Source of the DNA: Promethearchaeota archaeon | Lineage (GTDB): Archaea; Asgardarchaeota; Lokiarchaeia; Sigyniarchaeales; SOKP01 | Assembly: GCA_008080765.1 (NCBI GenBank) | Contig: SHMU01000009.1 | Coordinates: forward strand, 1-43,197 | Direction: 5' to 3' | DNA: 43,197 nt | The notes under the pieces: generated by a model | Told to the model about the DNA's origin: nothing | Database searches by the model: none | What the model saw: only the letters and a program-made list of their open reading frames with translations | Shown here: in pieces, positions 1 to 8,602 of the stretch | Layout of the letters: every line of letters begins with the position of its first letter | Position numbering within the stretch: position 1 is the stretch's first letter | Program-made: the position numbers and the translations under genes

Positions 1-237
1 GACGTACGGCTTCACCTCGACAATGATGGAAAGGCTTTTTCTTCCCAATGCTATCACTCCTACCCTACGGAGTACCACGATAGCGGGAGACAGGGCAACG
101 GTCAGGTGCAAGAACTTGGCGTCAACCGAAGGTGTCATGACCACTCCATCGTAGCGGGATTTCTCCACGCTCAGTCTGGTAAACTAGGGCGTTCGTGTTG
201 ACACGAAGCCCATCCCTTTAGGGATGGGTAGTTCACT
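1..237 (-). mobile_element. Truncated end of a palindromic IS200/IS605-like non-autonomous element (copy 1)
   Basis: This GC-rich block stands out sharply from the AT-rich surroundings and has no convincing ORF. Read on the minus strand it begins AGTGAACTACCC and runs into a hairpin at 209-228 with 8-bp perfect arms and a 4-nt loop. A second hairpin and a third follow. The same ordered structure and much of the sequence recur on the plus strand at 37128-37507. The subterminal palindrome and the TAGTTCAC end resemble IS200/IS605-family ends, the kind that carry TnpB guide-RNA scaffolds. The window edge cuts this copy, so a neighbouring tnpB outside the window cannot be excluded. It could therefore be the 3' end of a full element and not a solo one. 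Confidence 0.7.
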
Positions 238-257
238 CCATGCTTAGTTCTTCTATA

Positions 258-1349
258 TTATCTTATTAATTCATCCAAGGAGTCCATTATCAATTCTGCA
301 AACGGTTTGCTCTTTCTTGTCAAGCTGATATCCTCGAATTGAGAATAATTAACCCCATTTGGATAGAGATTAAATAATAGAGTATCTGCAAAGGTATCAA
401 ATTGCGTAGCGCATAGATCATATCCCACCACTAAAAATCCATTATCAATTGCTAATTTCTGGAATTCTACTGAATATTCCTTGTCTGTAGGAATTCTCCA
501 CTCAATTATATTCCATTTGGAATATTTTTGAAGTATCGCCTTGATATTTTTCATGTAGCCTGTAATACTGACAATCCCTTTATAGAAATCTTCACTCATT
601 GCATGAGAAACTTTTTTTCGCACTTGTTCTTCTTTAGATTTTGTTTGAATTTGTACGATATCAGATTTCATTTCCCGTCTATTAATTTTATTGACGATAT
701 TATAAGCCATATGAATATGCTCATCATCATATAAATAAATAGGATTTTTGCGTTTTTCCCAAAAATTATTAAATGGTTTTGAGTACATTACCACAGGTTC
801 CAATTTTCCTTCGGTAAACGGTTTTCCTTTTGAGGGTTTAAACTTACGTTTATCGGCATAGTTATTATAATTTGCAATATACCCATAAGGAGAACATCCA
901 ATCTTTTCTATGAATTTTTGTGAATTATATGTTTTAGCTCGAATATCTGTTTCTAAACGGAGGATACCTTCGAAAACATCTTGTTGATATAATGAGCGTA
1001 CTCCTATGGTGCCTAATATCCCTGCAAATCCTTTTCCCTGATACTCTCTTTTACATACTAGTTTTGCTGCAAACATAGTATGGTGATTAATTTTTTGAAG
1101 CACACCTCCACCTAAAATTACTTTTGTTTTCAGAGGTTCTACTACAATCCACCATTGATTTTTGTCAGAGAGCGCTTCCTTAAACAAAGTATCATCATAT
1201 ACCCATGGATAGAGATACTCATAGCCGTATACATCAATATAGAGATCTACCATCTGGGAGGCATCTTTTGGTATCCCCAATCTTAATCCATACAACTCAT
1301 CATCCGTATAAAACGTATGAAGATAATCTTTTTCTAATTCTTGAATCAT
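258..1349 (-). CDS. GNAT-family N-acetyltransferase-like protein with extra C-terminal domain
   Basis: The first ~190 residues look like a GNAT acyl-CoA-dependent acetyltransferase. The acetyl-CoA pyrophosphate-binding motif is seen as REYQGKGFAGILG at residues 101-113 (the R/Q-x-x-G-x-G/A signature), after a beta strand with MFAAKLVCK. The remaining ~170 residues are a separate part with no motif I recognise, so the protein (363 aa) is about twice the length of a minimal GNAT. The substrate cannot be told. It is transcribed alone, towards the mobile-element end at 237, and a 600-bp spacer lies upstream. The ATG start fits the beginning of the domain and no alternative start is needed. Confidence 0.7.
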   Translation of the reverse strand: MIQELEKDYLHTFYTDDELYGLRLGIPKDASQMVDLYIDVYGYEYLYPWVYDDTLFKEALSDKNQWWIVVEPLKTKVILGGGVLQKINHHTMFAAKLVCKREYQGKGFAGILGTIGVRSLYQQDVFEGILRLETDIRAKTYNSQKFIEKIGCSPYGYIANYNNYADKRKFKPSKGKPFTEGKLEPVVMYSKPFNNFWEKRKNPIYLYDDEHIHMAYNIVNKINRREMKSDIVQIQTKSKEEQVRKKVSHAMSEDFYKGIVSITGYMKNIKAILQKYSKWNIIEWRIPTDKEYSVEFQKLAIDNGFLVVGYDLCATQFDTFADTLLFNLYPNGVNYSQFEDISLTRKSKPFAELIMDSLDELIR

Positions 1350-1948
1350 TATTTCTCACTTTGTATCATTAAAGAGATTTCTTTAATCTATGTAATGCAT
1401 ATCTTTCTACAGACTACTACTCCCATTTAAAGCCTATATACATATTATTCGAACCTCTTTATAAAATTTATCTTAATATTATGATCAACAGTATTGCTCA
1501 CGACTGCATTTGGTTGTGCTGTGGATGTCCATAAAAGAAAAAAAATTTTGATAATGGTCTTCCGGTGTTCTTTTTCTCTCTATTTTAATATATTAGTGTG
1601 TAATATTTAAAGCAAGTTAGTAAAAAAGTGAAGTATCATTTTTTTGAAAGCAACAATACATCTTCATGCTAATTTGAATGGTAAGATTCTTGAATAGTTT
1701 TATTCAGTTTTTAAATCTTATGTAAATAATTAGTTATTTTTAATAAAATTTCAAAAAAATAAAGATATTATAGATTAGAGAGATTAAGAGCAGCGAAATA
1801 TACTATTTGATTAAATAATATAATTAAAAAACCTCATTTCAACTTCTTACTTGCTTTGAATAATGAACAATAATCATATTAATTATAGAATTCTTATCTT
1901 CATTATAATTACATTTATTAATTTACAAATACTTCTCACAGAAAAAAA
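1350..1948. other. Intergenic spacer, AT-rich
   Basis: This 599-bp spacer lies between divergent genes and should hold both promoters. I see only AT-rich DNA, no convincing ORF, no tRNA and no strong hairpin. A short ORF from 1863 is out of frame with the downstream gene and looks random. Confidence 0.5.
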
Positions 1949-2695
1949 GTGGATTTTGCCAACTATATAGAGAGTAAACAAGGCACGCATCCTGTTGTAC
2001 TCTCATGTCCTCACGGAGGATTCTTAAAGCCCCGCCATATTGAAGATAAAACGGGTGGCTTTAATATTCCAGATAGAGGCAGTTTTCTTATCTCAAAACA
2101 CATTTTAAATGTACTATCAAAGGAAAATATCAGTATTCATTATCTTTTAAGTAAAATCCATCGATGTAAAATTGACTTTAATAGACCTCCCCGAGGCTCC
2201 GAGGCATTTAACCAAGATCATCCTTCTAAAGACCTTGCAAATCAAATTCATGATTTGTATCATCGTAGGTTAATGGACTTAGTCGAATCATGCATTTTAG
2301 AATATGGCAAATGTTTATTTATTGATTTTCATGGATTTACAAAGCCTCATGACGATTATCCAGATATTATAATCGGAAATCTTTTTGGAAATACCTTAGA
2401 TATTTATACTGAGGAAGAAGATGAGGAGGATAATCAAATTGACGAGGAATATTATTGGGGTTATTCAGAGCTAATTAATGAATTGAAGCAACATTTCCAT
2501 CTCGATGACGGACTTGCCATCACTCAATATAATATTGCTTATTCTGGAGGATATATTATCTATCAGTTTTATCAGAAAGCTTACGTGAATGCCATCCAAT
2601 TAGAAATCTCTGACAAAATTAGAGAAGACCTCTCCCTTTTACGTGAGTTTATTTCAGATATTACAAGTGCCATAAAAAATTGTCTGCTTGAGTAA
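1949..2695 (+). CDS. N-formylglutamate amidohydrolase-like protein
   Basis: A 248-aa protein with the motif set of the N-formylglutamate amidohydrolase (HutG/FGase, PF05013-like) family. These are SCPHGG at residues 19-24, DFNRPPRG at 76-83 and the metal-binding IDFHGF at 125-130. Members are zinc-dependent hydrolases of formylated or acylated amino acids and related amides. No other histidine-degradation gene lies nearby, so the true substrate is open. The start is GTG: the frame upstream is closed by a TAA at 1919-1921 and offers no ATG. An acidic insert (EEEDEEDNQIDEE) near residue 155 is unusual and probably a surface loop. Confidence 0.72.
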   Translation: MDFANYIESKQGTHPVVLSCPHGGFLKPRHIEDKTGGFNIPDRGSFLISKHILNVLSKENISIHYLLSKIHRCKIDFNRPPRGSEAFNQDHPSKDLANQIHDLYHRRLMDLVESCILEYGKCLFIDFHGFTKPHDDYPDIIIGNLFGNTLDIYTEEEDEEDNQIDEEYYWGYSELINELKQHFHLDDGLAITQYNIAYSGGYIIYQFYQKAYVNAIQLEISDKIREDLSLLREFISDITSAIKNCLLE

Positions 2696-2742
2696 TTATT
2701 AAAAAGAGAAAAAAGAGAGAAAAGAGAGCGGGAAATATAGGA

Positions 2743-3426
2743 TTATAACTTCAGTTTTGCTTTTCGAACAACCCTTAATCTCTTAATACGTCTTTGCATG
2801 CTTACTACAATTACGATAATGAATGAGAATGAGAATAATATGGTTGCCCATTCTATTATTGGCATTATAATAAAAAATCTAAATGCAATATTTACTGCAG
2901 TTGAGAAAAACCCATAGAGTGCCACATTTCGCGTAAATTTATATTTGTAAAGAGCGATTGAAGGAAAAAAGGTGACAAAAATCGAAACTGTAAAGAAATT
3001 TATTGCCCAAAATCCATGGACCTCCAGATTATCAATTGGATTAAGCCCAATCATAATGATTGAGAAGGCTAGATAAACTCCGCAGACTTGCGTAGCGATA
3101 GTAAGAATCATGTTGCGGCGGCCACCGATATACCATTCATAGAGCCCCAGAAAAAAGGGAATAAGCGTTATACCCGTTACCACGCATCCTAAATTAAAAT
3201 AGAATCCACCTTGAGGATTTGCTTTTAAACTTCCTAAATCGCTCATCCAGTTATTAAATGGGCTATATCCTGGATAATAATACCCCGCTAAAAGTATGAA
3301 TATCCAGAAAAAGATAAAGGAAGCAATTCCCGAAACAACCGAGATGGGAACATCTCGAGGGATGGGAAATTCTTTAAGAATATCAACCGCTTTATGTAAT
3401 GAATCCGAATTAATACGATTTACCAT
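2743..3426 (-). CDS. DUF998-like integral membrane protein
   Basis: A 227-aa hydrophobic protein with about six transmembrane segments, a basic C-terminal tail (RRIKRLRVVRKAKLKL) and a short soluble N-terminus. The pattern after TM1, GYSPFNNWMSDLGS followed by NPQGGFYFNLG, matches my memory of the DUF998 family, in which the S-D-L-G motif sits at the membrane face. Function of this family is not established. It is convergent with the hydrolase upstream and divergent from the nitrilase downstream, so it is probably transcribed alone. Confidence 0.65.
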   Translation of the reverse strand: MVNRINSDSLHKAVDILKEFPIPRDVPISVVSGIASFIFFWIFILLAGYYYPGYSPFNNWMSDLGSLKANPQGGFYFNLGCVVTGITLIPFFLGLYEWYIGGRRNMILTIATQVCGVYLAFSIIMIGLNPIDNLEVHGFWAINFFTVSIFVTFFPSIALYKYKFTRNVALYGFFSTAVNIAFRFFIIMPIIEWATILFSFSFIIVIVVSMQRRIKRLRVVRKAKLKL

Positions 3427-3567
3427 TATTTTAACCTTATAATAATTGTCGTGAGTAATAAATGAGAATAAATTTTAGTATATTCAAGACCTAATTACTT
3501 TAAGGAATTAATATTTTATAAGGTATTTATATTTTTTTATAACTAAATTCTTGGAAAAATTTATAAT

Positions 3568-4350
3568 ATGATTGAAATTGCCATCATTCAAATGGAAATT
3601 AGAGATGGAGCAAAGGATCACAATTTACGGAAAGTTCTTTCCATTTTAAAAGAACTAACATTTAAAGATTCTCCGCCAGATATTATATGCTTACCAGAAC
3701 TCTTCACTACAGGGTATGATTTGACCAGTGTAAACCAATTAGCAGAGCCATTAATGGGTAAAACGCTAACTAAGATTCGGGAAATCATCATTGATAACTC
3801 ATGTGTAATAGGTACAATTTTGGAAAAAAATAAAGATAAGTTCTATAATACAGCTTTTATTTTAGGCAAATCCGGAGATATTTTAGGACTATATAGAAAA
3901 GTTCACCTATTTTCACCAATGTTAGAGAAAGAATATCTTACCGCGGGAACTACAATAACACCGTTTATCATTCCTGAGCTTCAAAATATAAAGGTGGGAC
4001 TTGCAATTTGTTATGATTTACGATTTCCCGAATTATTTAGAAAATTGACTCTTCAAGGTGCTGAGGTTATTTTTGTTCCTTCTGAATTTCCGACTCCAAA
4101 AAATGATATTTGGAAAACTTTGTTAATTGCACGCGCTATTGAAAATCAAGTTTTTATTATAGGGACTAATAGAGTGGGGAGGGGACATTCCGATTCTTTT
4201 TTTGGTCATTCAATGATTACAGATGGAGATAGCCATTATATCTTAGGAAATCTACCTACTGTCAAAACTTGTATATTAGACTTTTCTAATCTGGAGCAGA
4301 TCAGAAAGAGTTTGCCCCTATTAAAAGATAGAAGAGAAGAGCTCTATTAA
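3568..4350 (+). CDS. Carbon-nitrogen hydrolase (nitrilase superfamily, omega-amidase-like)
   Basis: The full catalytic triad of the nitrilase superfamily is visible: Glu44 in LPELFTTGYD, Lys111 in YRKVHLF and Cys148 in LAICYDLRFPELFR. Length (260 aa) is normal. The family cleaves amides or nitriles with a covalent Cys-acyl intermediate. The LRFPELF context around the Cys is typical of the omega-amidase/Nit2-like branch, which hydrolyses alpha-ketoglutaramate and similar short amides, but specificity is an inference. The protein is cytoplasmic with no signal peptide. It is convergent with the flavodoxin/ferredoxin gene only 14 bp away. Confidence 0.85.
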   Translation: MIEIAIIQMEIRDGAKDHNLRKVLSILKELTFKDSPPDIICLPELFTTGYDLTSVNQLAEPLMGKTLTKIREIIIDNSCVIGTILEKNKDKFYNTAFILGKSGDILGLYRKVHLFSPMLEKEYLTAGTTITPFIIPELQNIKVGLAICYDLRFPELFRKLTLQGAEVIFVPSEFPTPKNDIWKTLLIARAIENQVFIIGTNRVGRGHSDSFFGHSMITDGDSHYILGNLPTVKTCILDFSNLEQIRKSLPLLKDRREELY

Positions 4351-4364
4351 TTTGGTTTGAAGCC

Positions 4365-5258
4365 TTAAAAGTAAAGTTCGTTATGCAAATATTTGTAGAA
4401 ATGCTTAAAATATCCCCTGGTTTTTTTCGTGATATACTCTTTTTTCATCTCTTTAGTTATTATTTTGTTTACTGGTTGATATTGATTCCTTAGTATCATG
4501 AAGTTCATATATTTATTCGTTATTGCATGCTCTGGACAGCGATAGGTGCATCTCATACAGAAACAGCAGCGATCTCCGAAAATAATTCTATCGTTCTTTA
4601 TTGTAATATTATTTGTAGGGCAGAGTTGTATACATTGCTTGCAAAGGGTGCAATTTTCATCTGCGATAAGATACCTTCCAAAATATTGTGCTCCTATAGT
4701 TTCCAACAAGCTGGAGACATTGGAAATTATATTTAATATTTTTGAATTTGGCTGCAGTTTATTTTTGGAATTTAGGATTTCATATGCATAGAGATTAATC
4801 TTCCTAGATGCAACATGGTAGAGTTGATTTTTTAATTCTTTTGGATAATCTATCACAATATTAGAGGGCATAACCAAGAAATCTTCATGAAAAATGTCAT
4901 AACCCTTCCTTTTTAGCATTAATCGTATTTTTTTAGTACTTCCTCCGAAGAAAAGAGGATCTCCCATCGTTTTGAAGAGAAAGCTTTTTTTTCTTTCCGT
5001 TAAATTCGGAATTTGATGTATAAAAGTATAGAAAATGCTAGGAGCGCTAAATGCATGAACGGGAAACCCAAATCCCAGCATTTCATATTTATCAAAATCT
5101 ATTTCTATATGATTTTTAAGAATGTGTTCAATTTGATAGAGATCCACCGTTGCTTGTCTTTGTCTCAATCTAGAAGCATATATCTGTGCTACCTCTTTCG
5201 TATTTCCCGTTCCAGAGAAATAAAAAATTGCAATATTTATATATTCAATCGATACCAA
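4365..5258 (-). CDS. EFR1-type flavodoxin-ferredoxin fusion protein
   Basis: The N-terminal ~150 residues are flavodoxin-like, with an FMN-phosphate-binding loop FSGTGNT at residues 14-20. The C-terminus is a bacterial-type 2[4Fe-4S] ferredoxin. It has C203-x2-C206-x2-C209-x3-C213-P and C231-x2-C234-x2-C237-x3-C241-P. This architecture matches the EFR1 family of putative electron carriers. It probably moves single electrons between an FMN and two iron-sulfur clusters in an anaerobe; the partner is not obvious. Residues 58-80 (YEMLGFGFPVHAFSAP) are also typical of this family. Confidence 0.82.
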   Translation of the reverse strand: MVSIEYINIAIFYFSGTGNTKEVAQIYASRLRQRQATVDLYQIEHILKNHIEIDFDKYEMLGFGFPVHAFSAPSIFYTFIHQIPNLTERKKSFLFKTMGDPLFFGGSTKKIRLMLKRKGYDIFHEDFLVMPSNIVIDYPKELKNQLYHVASRKINLYAYEILNSKNKLQPNSKILNIISNVSSLLETIGAQYFGRYLIADENCTLCKQCIQLCPTNNITIKNDRIIFGDRCCFCMRCTYRCPEHAITNKYMNFMILRNQYQPVNKIITKEMKKEYITKKTRGYFKHFYKYLHNELYF

Positions 5259-5571
5259 TAGTAAGACCCCTTTTTTCTATACTTTAATAGTTTCTTATTC
5301 CTTAGTTTTATATTGGTCTATATTAGTTTTATATTAGTTTTATATTAGTTTTCCATTTATTTTAGCTTTTGTATAAACTAAAATGATAAAATTTTTGGGA
5401 TATACAGAAAATCGAAAAAACGCGAATGTATTATAGAAATCCCATTTATATTACAACTATTATTTTGATAGATGTATAAGGCGGTTCATAGTATTAATGA
5501 ATAATTATTCATTCATATTAGTACTAATTATATTATAGAGTAAAAATGATCATTAGGATTGAAATACAATT
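5259..5571. repeat. Spacer with short tandem repeat (11-bp unit)
   Basis: This 313-bp spacer between divergent genes contains three near-perfect direct copies of ATATTAGTTTT at 5320-5352, preceded by degenerate copies from about 5303. The rest is AT-rich and should hold the promoters of both flanking genes. I see no ORF. Confidence 0.6.
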
Positions 5572-6327
5572 ATGAAAATTGGGGGCATCATTGATATCTC
5601 CACGAAAGATATTCCCGGAAAAGCATGTATGGTAATATTCACTGTTGGATGTAATTTTGGGTGCCAATTTTGTCATAATAAGCATTTATTAAGAGATGAT
5701 GCGGGAAGGAAGTATTCTATCAAGCATCTTATGAGCTTAGCAAAGAATAATTATCTTGTGAACGCGGTGAGTATATCGGGAGGAGAACCAGCCCTTCAAC
5801 CCGATTTACCCGATTTATGCCATAAATTAAGCGAACAGAACAAATTTGTGAGTATTGATACAAATGGTTCACATCCAGATGTTATCGAGAGGGTTCTCCC
5901 CAGCATTAAGAGAGTAGCATTAGATCTAAAAACATCGCTTTCTATAAAAAGGTATGAGCAAATTACTAATACATCGGTAAATATTGACAATATACTGAAG
6001 ACTTTTCATCTTTTAAATGATGCTACCCACATACAATTTGAAGTACGAACTACTTATATTGATAATCTGTTAGTTGAAGACGATATTAAAGAGATAATTA
6101 CATTTCTCAAGGAAAATCTATTTACTGGGAATTTTGTCCTTCAGCAATATCAATATTCGGAAGGCGTAGGAGAAGAATTTAGAGAAAAATTTCAAAAACC
6201 GGAGCACAATACCCTTTTAAATTTTCTCAAACCGTATTTAAATGACGATTTTTCATTTGATATATACCTTCGGGATGAGGTTGTGGGGTACTCAGAGATT
6301 CATGATGTATTTCAACAAATATTATAG
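5572..6327 (+). CDS. Radical SAM activase, anaerobic ribonucleotide-reductase-activating type
   Basis: A 251-aa radical SAM enzyme. The cluster-binding C27-x3-C31-x2-C34 motif (GCNFGCQFCHN) is followed by the SAM-binding GGEP at residues 70-73 and a SIDTNG strand near residue 114. The order fits the NrdG2 branch of anaerobic ribonucleotide reductase activases, which make a glycyl radical on NrdD. No nrdD lies in the window, so a different glycyl-radical partner is possible. The gene is followed after 32 bp by an HdrD-like Fe-S protein on the same strand, which suggests an operon and maybe an electron supply for cluster reduction. Confidence 0.78.
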   Translation: MKIGGIIDISTKDIPGKACMVIFTVGCNFGCQFCHNKHLLRDDAGRKYSIKHLMSLAKNNYLVNAVSISGGEPALQPDLPDLCHKLSEQNKFVSIDTNGSHPDVIERVLPSIKRVALDLKTSLSIKRYEQITNTSVNIDNILKTFHLLNDATHIQFEVRTTYIDNLLVEDDIKEIITFLKENLFTGNFVLQQYQYSEGVGEEFREKFQKPEHNTLLNFLKPYLNDDFSFDIYLRDEVVGYSEIHDVFQQIL

Positions 6328-6359
6328 GAACCATAATAAGAGGGACAGGATAAAGGAAA

Positions 6360-7502
6360 ATGGATGAAAAAGAAATTTTAAAGGAAATTAATTCTTGTAT
6401 TGACTGTAATAATTGCTTGGAAGTATGTGATACCTTTATTGAGACAGGAAATGAATTGCAATCGCCAAAAGGAAGATTAAAAATTGGTGATAAAGCATTT
6501 CGAAATCAAGAAATTAGCGAGGAAGAGCGATTTGGGCTGTATACATGCACATTATGTGGGCTTTGTGATTTAGTATGCGGGCAAAATATTGACATTTCTA
6601 CAATAATTCACCAAACGAAAATCAAGCAAGCATACACATCAAAAGGTCTATATGATATACAGACCAAGATTTCTAAGGGGATTATTGAAAAGGATAATTC
6701 TGTAAATGGTACTCCTGAAGAACGCTTGGATTGGTTGACCCCAGAACTTCGGAAAACTGAGGAATTTGACAAAAAAGAGTCTGATACACTCCTATTTTTA
6801 GGATGTATGTCTTCTTTTAAAGTCAAAGAAAGTGCGATCTCAGCATATATGCTCTTAAAAAAAGCTGATTATGATTTTAAAATCCTTAAAGAAGAGCCTT
6901 GTTGCGGGGAATATCTTTATTCAACCGGTAATTTCAACAAGGCAATGGAATATATTCCAAAAGTCCATAAGCTCTTAAAGCATCAGGGGGTTAAAAGGCT
7001 CATTGTGACTTGTGCGGGGTGTCTCTATGCGTTTAATAATGTCTATCCAAAATATCTGGATGACTGGAATATTGAAGTAAAGCATATTATCCAAGTGATT
7101 AAAGAATTAATAGATGAGGGGTCGCTAAGAATTGCAAAAAAGCACTCAGACCAAGCTGTTCTGTATCATGATTCTTGTAGAATGGGTCGTAAACTTAGAG
7201 AATTAGAAATATTTGATCAACCGAGGAGTCTCTTGATTAAAAGTGGCGTAAGAATTAAGGAATTGAATAAAAATTGTATTGAATCTCCATGTTGCGGAGC
7301 GGGTTCAGGTTTGAGAGGTGTAGACAAAGAATTATGTATTGACATAGGCTCAAAAATTCTTCAAGAGATGGACGATGAGATATTGGTCTCGAGCTGCCCT
7401 CTGTGCGTATTTAATTTTCGCTACATAAATTATAAGAATCAAGGGGATAAAAAAATAAAATATATCACCGATTTTCTTCTTGATGCTATAGAAAAAAGTT
7501 AA
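6360..7502 (+). CDS. HdrD/GlpC-like (Fe-S)-binding oxidoreductase subunit
   Basis: The N-terminus carries two [4Fe-4S] motifs: C13-x2-C16-x2-C19-x3-C23 and C63-x2-C66-x2-C69-x3-C73. It is followed by two CCG domains. The first has C149, CCG at 181-183 and C218-x2-C221. The second has HDSC at 270-273, CCG at 311-313 and C346-x2-C349. This is the layout of heterodisulfide reductase subunit D and the related GlpC/lactate-utilisation proteins. CCG domains can hold a noncubane cluster or bind disulfide substrates. Length (380 aa) is in family range. Likely co-transcribed with the radical SAM gene. The real substrate is unknown. Confidence 0.82.
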   Translation: MDEKEILKEINSCIDCNNCLEVCDTFIETGNELQSPKGRLKIGDKAFRNQEISEEERFGLYTCTLCGLCDLVCGQNIDISTIIHQTKIKQAYTSKGLYDIQTKISKGIIEKDNSVNGTPEERLDWLTPELRKTEEFDKKESDTLLFLGCMSSFKVKESAISAYMLLKKADYDFKILKEEPCCGEYLYSTGNFNKAMEYIPKVHKLLKHQGVKRLIVTCAGCLYAFNNVYPKYLDDWNIEVKHIIQVIKELIDEGSLRIAKKHSDQAVLYHDSCRMGRKLRELEIFDQPRSLLIKSGVRIKELNKNCIESPCCGAGSGLRGVDKELCIDIGSKILQEMDDEILVSSCPLCVFNFRYINYKNQGDKKIKYITDFLLDAIEKS

Positions 7503-7635
7503 ATTCAAACTTTCTCTTTAATCATTTTCTTTTCCTTTTAATTAATACTTGCTTTTAAAATCAATAATCTAAAGTCTCTTACTTCAACTAATAGATTTAA
7601 TGATAAAAAACAAAAGAGAATACGTTTTGCTTTTA

Positions 7636-8355
7636 TTAGAGCCTTTTCTTAATGAAATTGGGTAATAAAAATCCCATATAAAACAAGAAGGAGCCCAAAA
7701 TTAGAATCACACGGGATATAATTAATGCTGGGGGAATCAATGAAAATACACCCACATCTAAAAATCCTCCCAAAATATAACATACTGAAGCAGAAATTAA
7801 TAATTTTCCTCTCATATTAATATCTTTCTCAGAAGATTTCAATGATTCCCTCCCCAGCATAATTCCAGATACAGCTACAGTGATATTGATAAACATTAGA
7901 TAGACCGCCATTAGCGGTTCATATTCAAAATTACCAATACCAGCATAATCACCAATAGCCGTATAATCTATGGATAAGAACGTAAGGATATAGATATCTA
8001 CGATGATTGTTATTGCTAAATAAAAACCCAGAATTAATTTCTGTCTTTTCTTAATGATTAGCTCTGTTATCCCCATGAGCCAGAAGGTACCCGTGACTGG
8101 AATAAAAAAGCTTCCAAAGAAGATATAAAGTCTGGGATCTAATCTTTGAGTTTCGGTAAAAACTACAAACAGGAAATCAAGAGTAGAGGGCCACCAAGGC
8201 TGATAAATAGCCATCCAAGCTAACCCGATATATAACAATTCGATTTTTCTCACTTGAAAATATCGAATTACTATAATCAATCCTACAATAAAACAGATTA
8301 AAATGGTAAATAAAGCAAAGAGTCCATTTAAAAAATCACTAATCGATATACTCAA
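7636..8355 (-). CDS. Seven-transmembrane protein of unknown function
   Basis: A 239-aa protein with about seven hydrophobic helices (roughly residues 10-30, 38-57, 74-97, 105-127, 145-168, 182-202 and 206-229) and charged short loops. There is no soluble effector domain and no motif I recognise. The topology resembles the 7TM sensor module found at the N-terminus of many signalling proteins, here standing alone. It is convergent with the HdrD-like gene and divergent from guaA, so there is no operon partner to suggest a role. Confidence 0.6.
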   Translation of the reverse strand: MSISISDFLNGLFALFTILICFIVGLIIVIRYFQVRKIELLYIGLAWMAIYQPWWPSTLDFLFVVFTETQRLDPRLYIFFGSFFIPVTGTFWLMGITELIIKKRQKLILGFYLAITIIVDIYILTFLSIDYTAIGDYAGIGNFEYEPLMAVYLMFINITVAVSGIMLGRESLKSSEKDINMRGKLLISASVCYILGGFLDVGVFSLIPPALIISRVILILGSFLFYMGFLLPNFIKKRL

Positions 8356-8602
8356 CTTAATTACCCCTAATTATAAAATTATTTGAATGCTATTATATAT
8401 TATAGATTAGATTCATCATATATAAATATTAAGTTGAAATCTGAGAAATAACAAAAATTAATTGTTATTAAATTCATACCCTTACATTTAAAACTGAAAT
8501 CTTTTAAGCTAATTTGAAATCTTTAAAATTAATTATAAATCCTTAATTAGCACAATTGAGAAGAAAAAATTAATTCTTAAACAAAAAAAAATTTGAAATT
8601 AG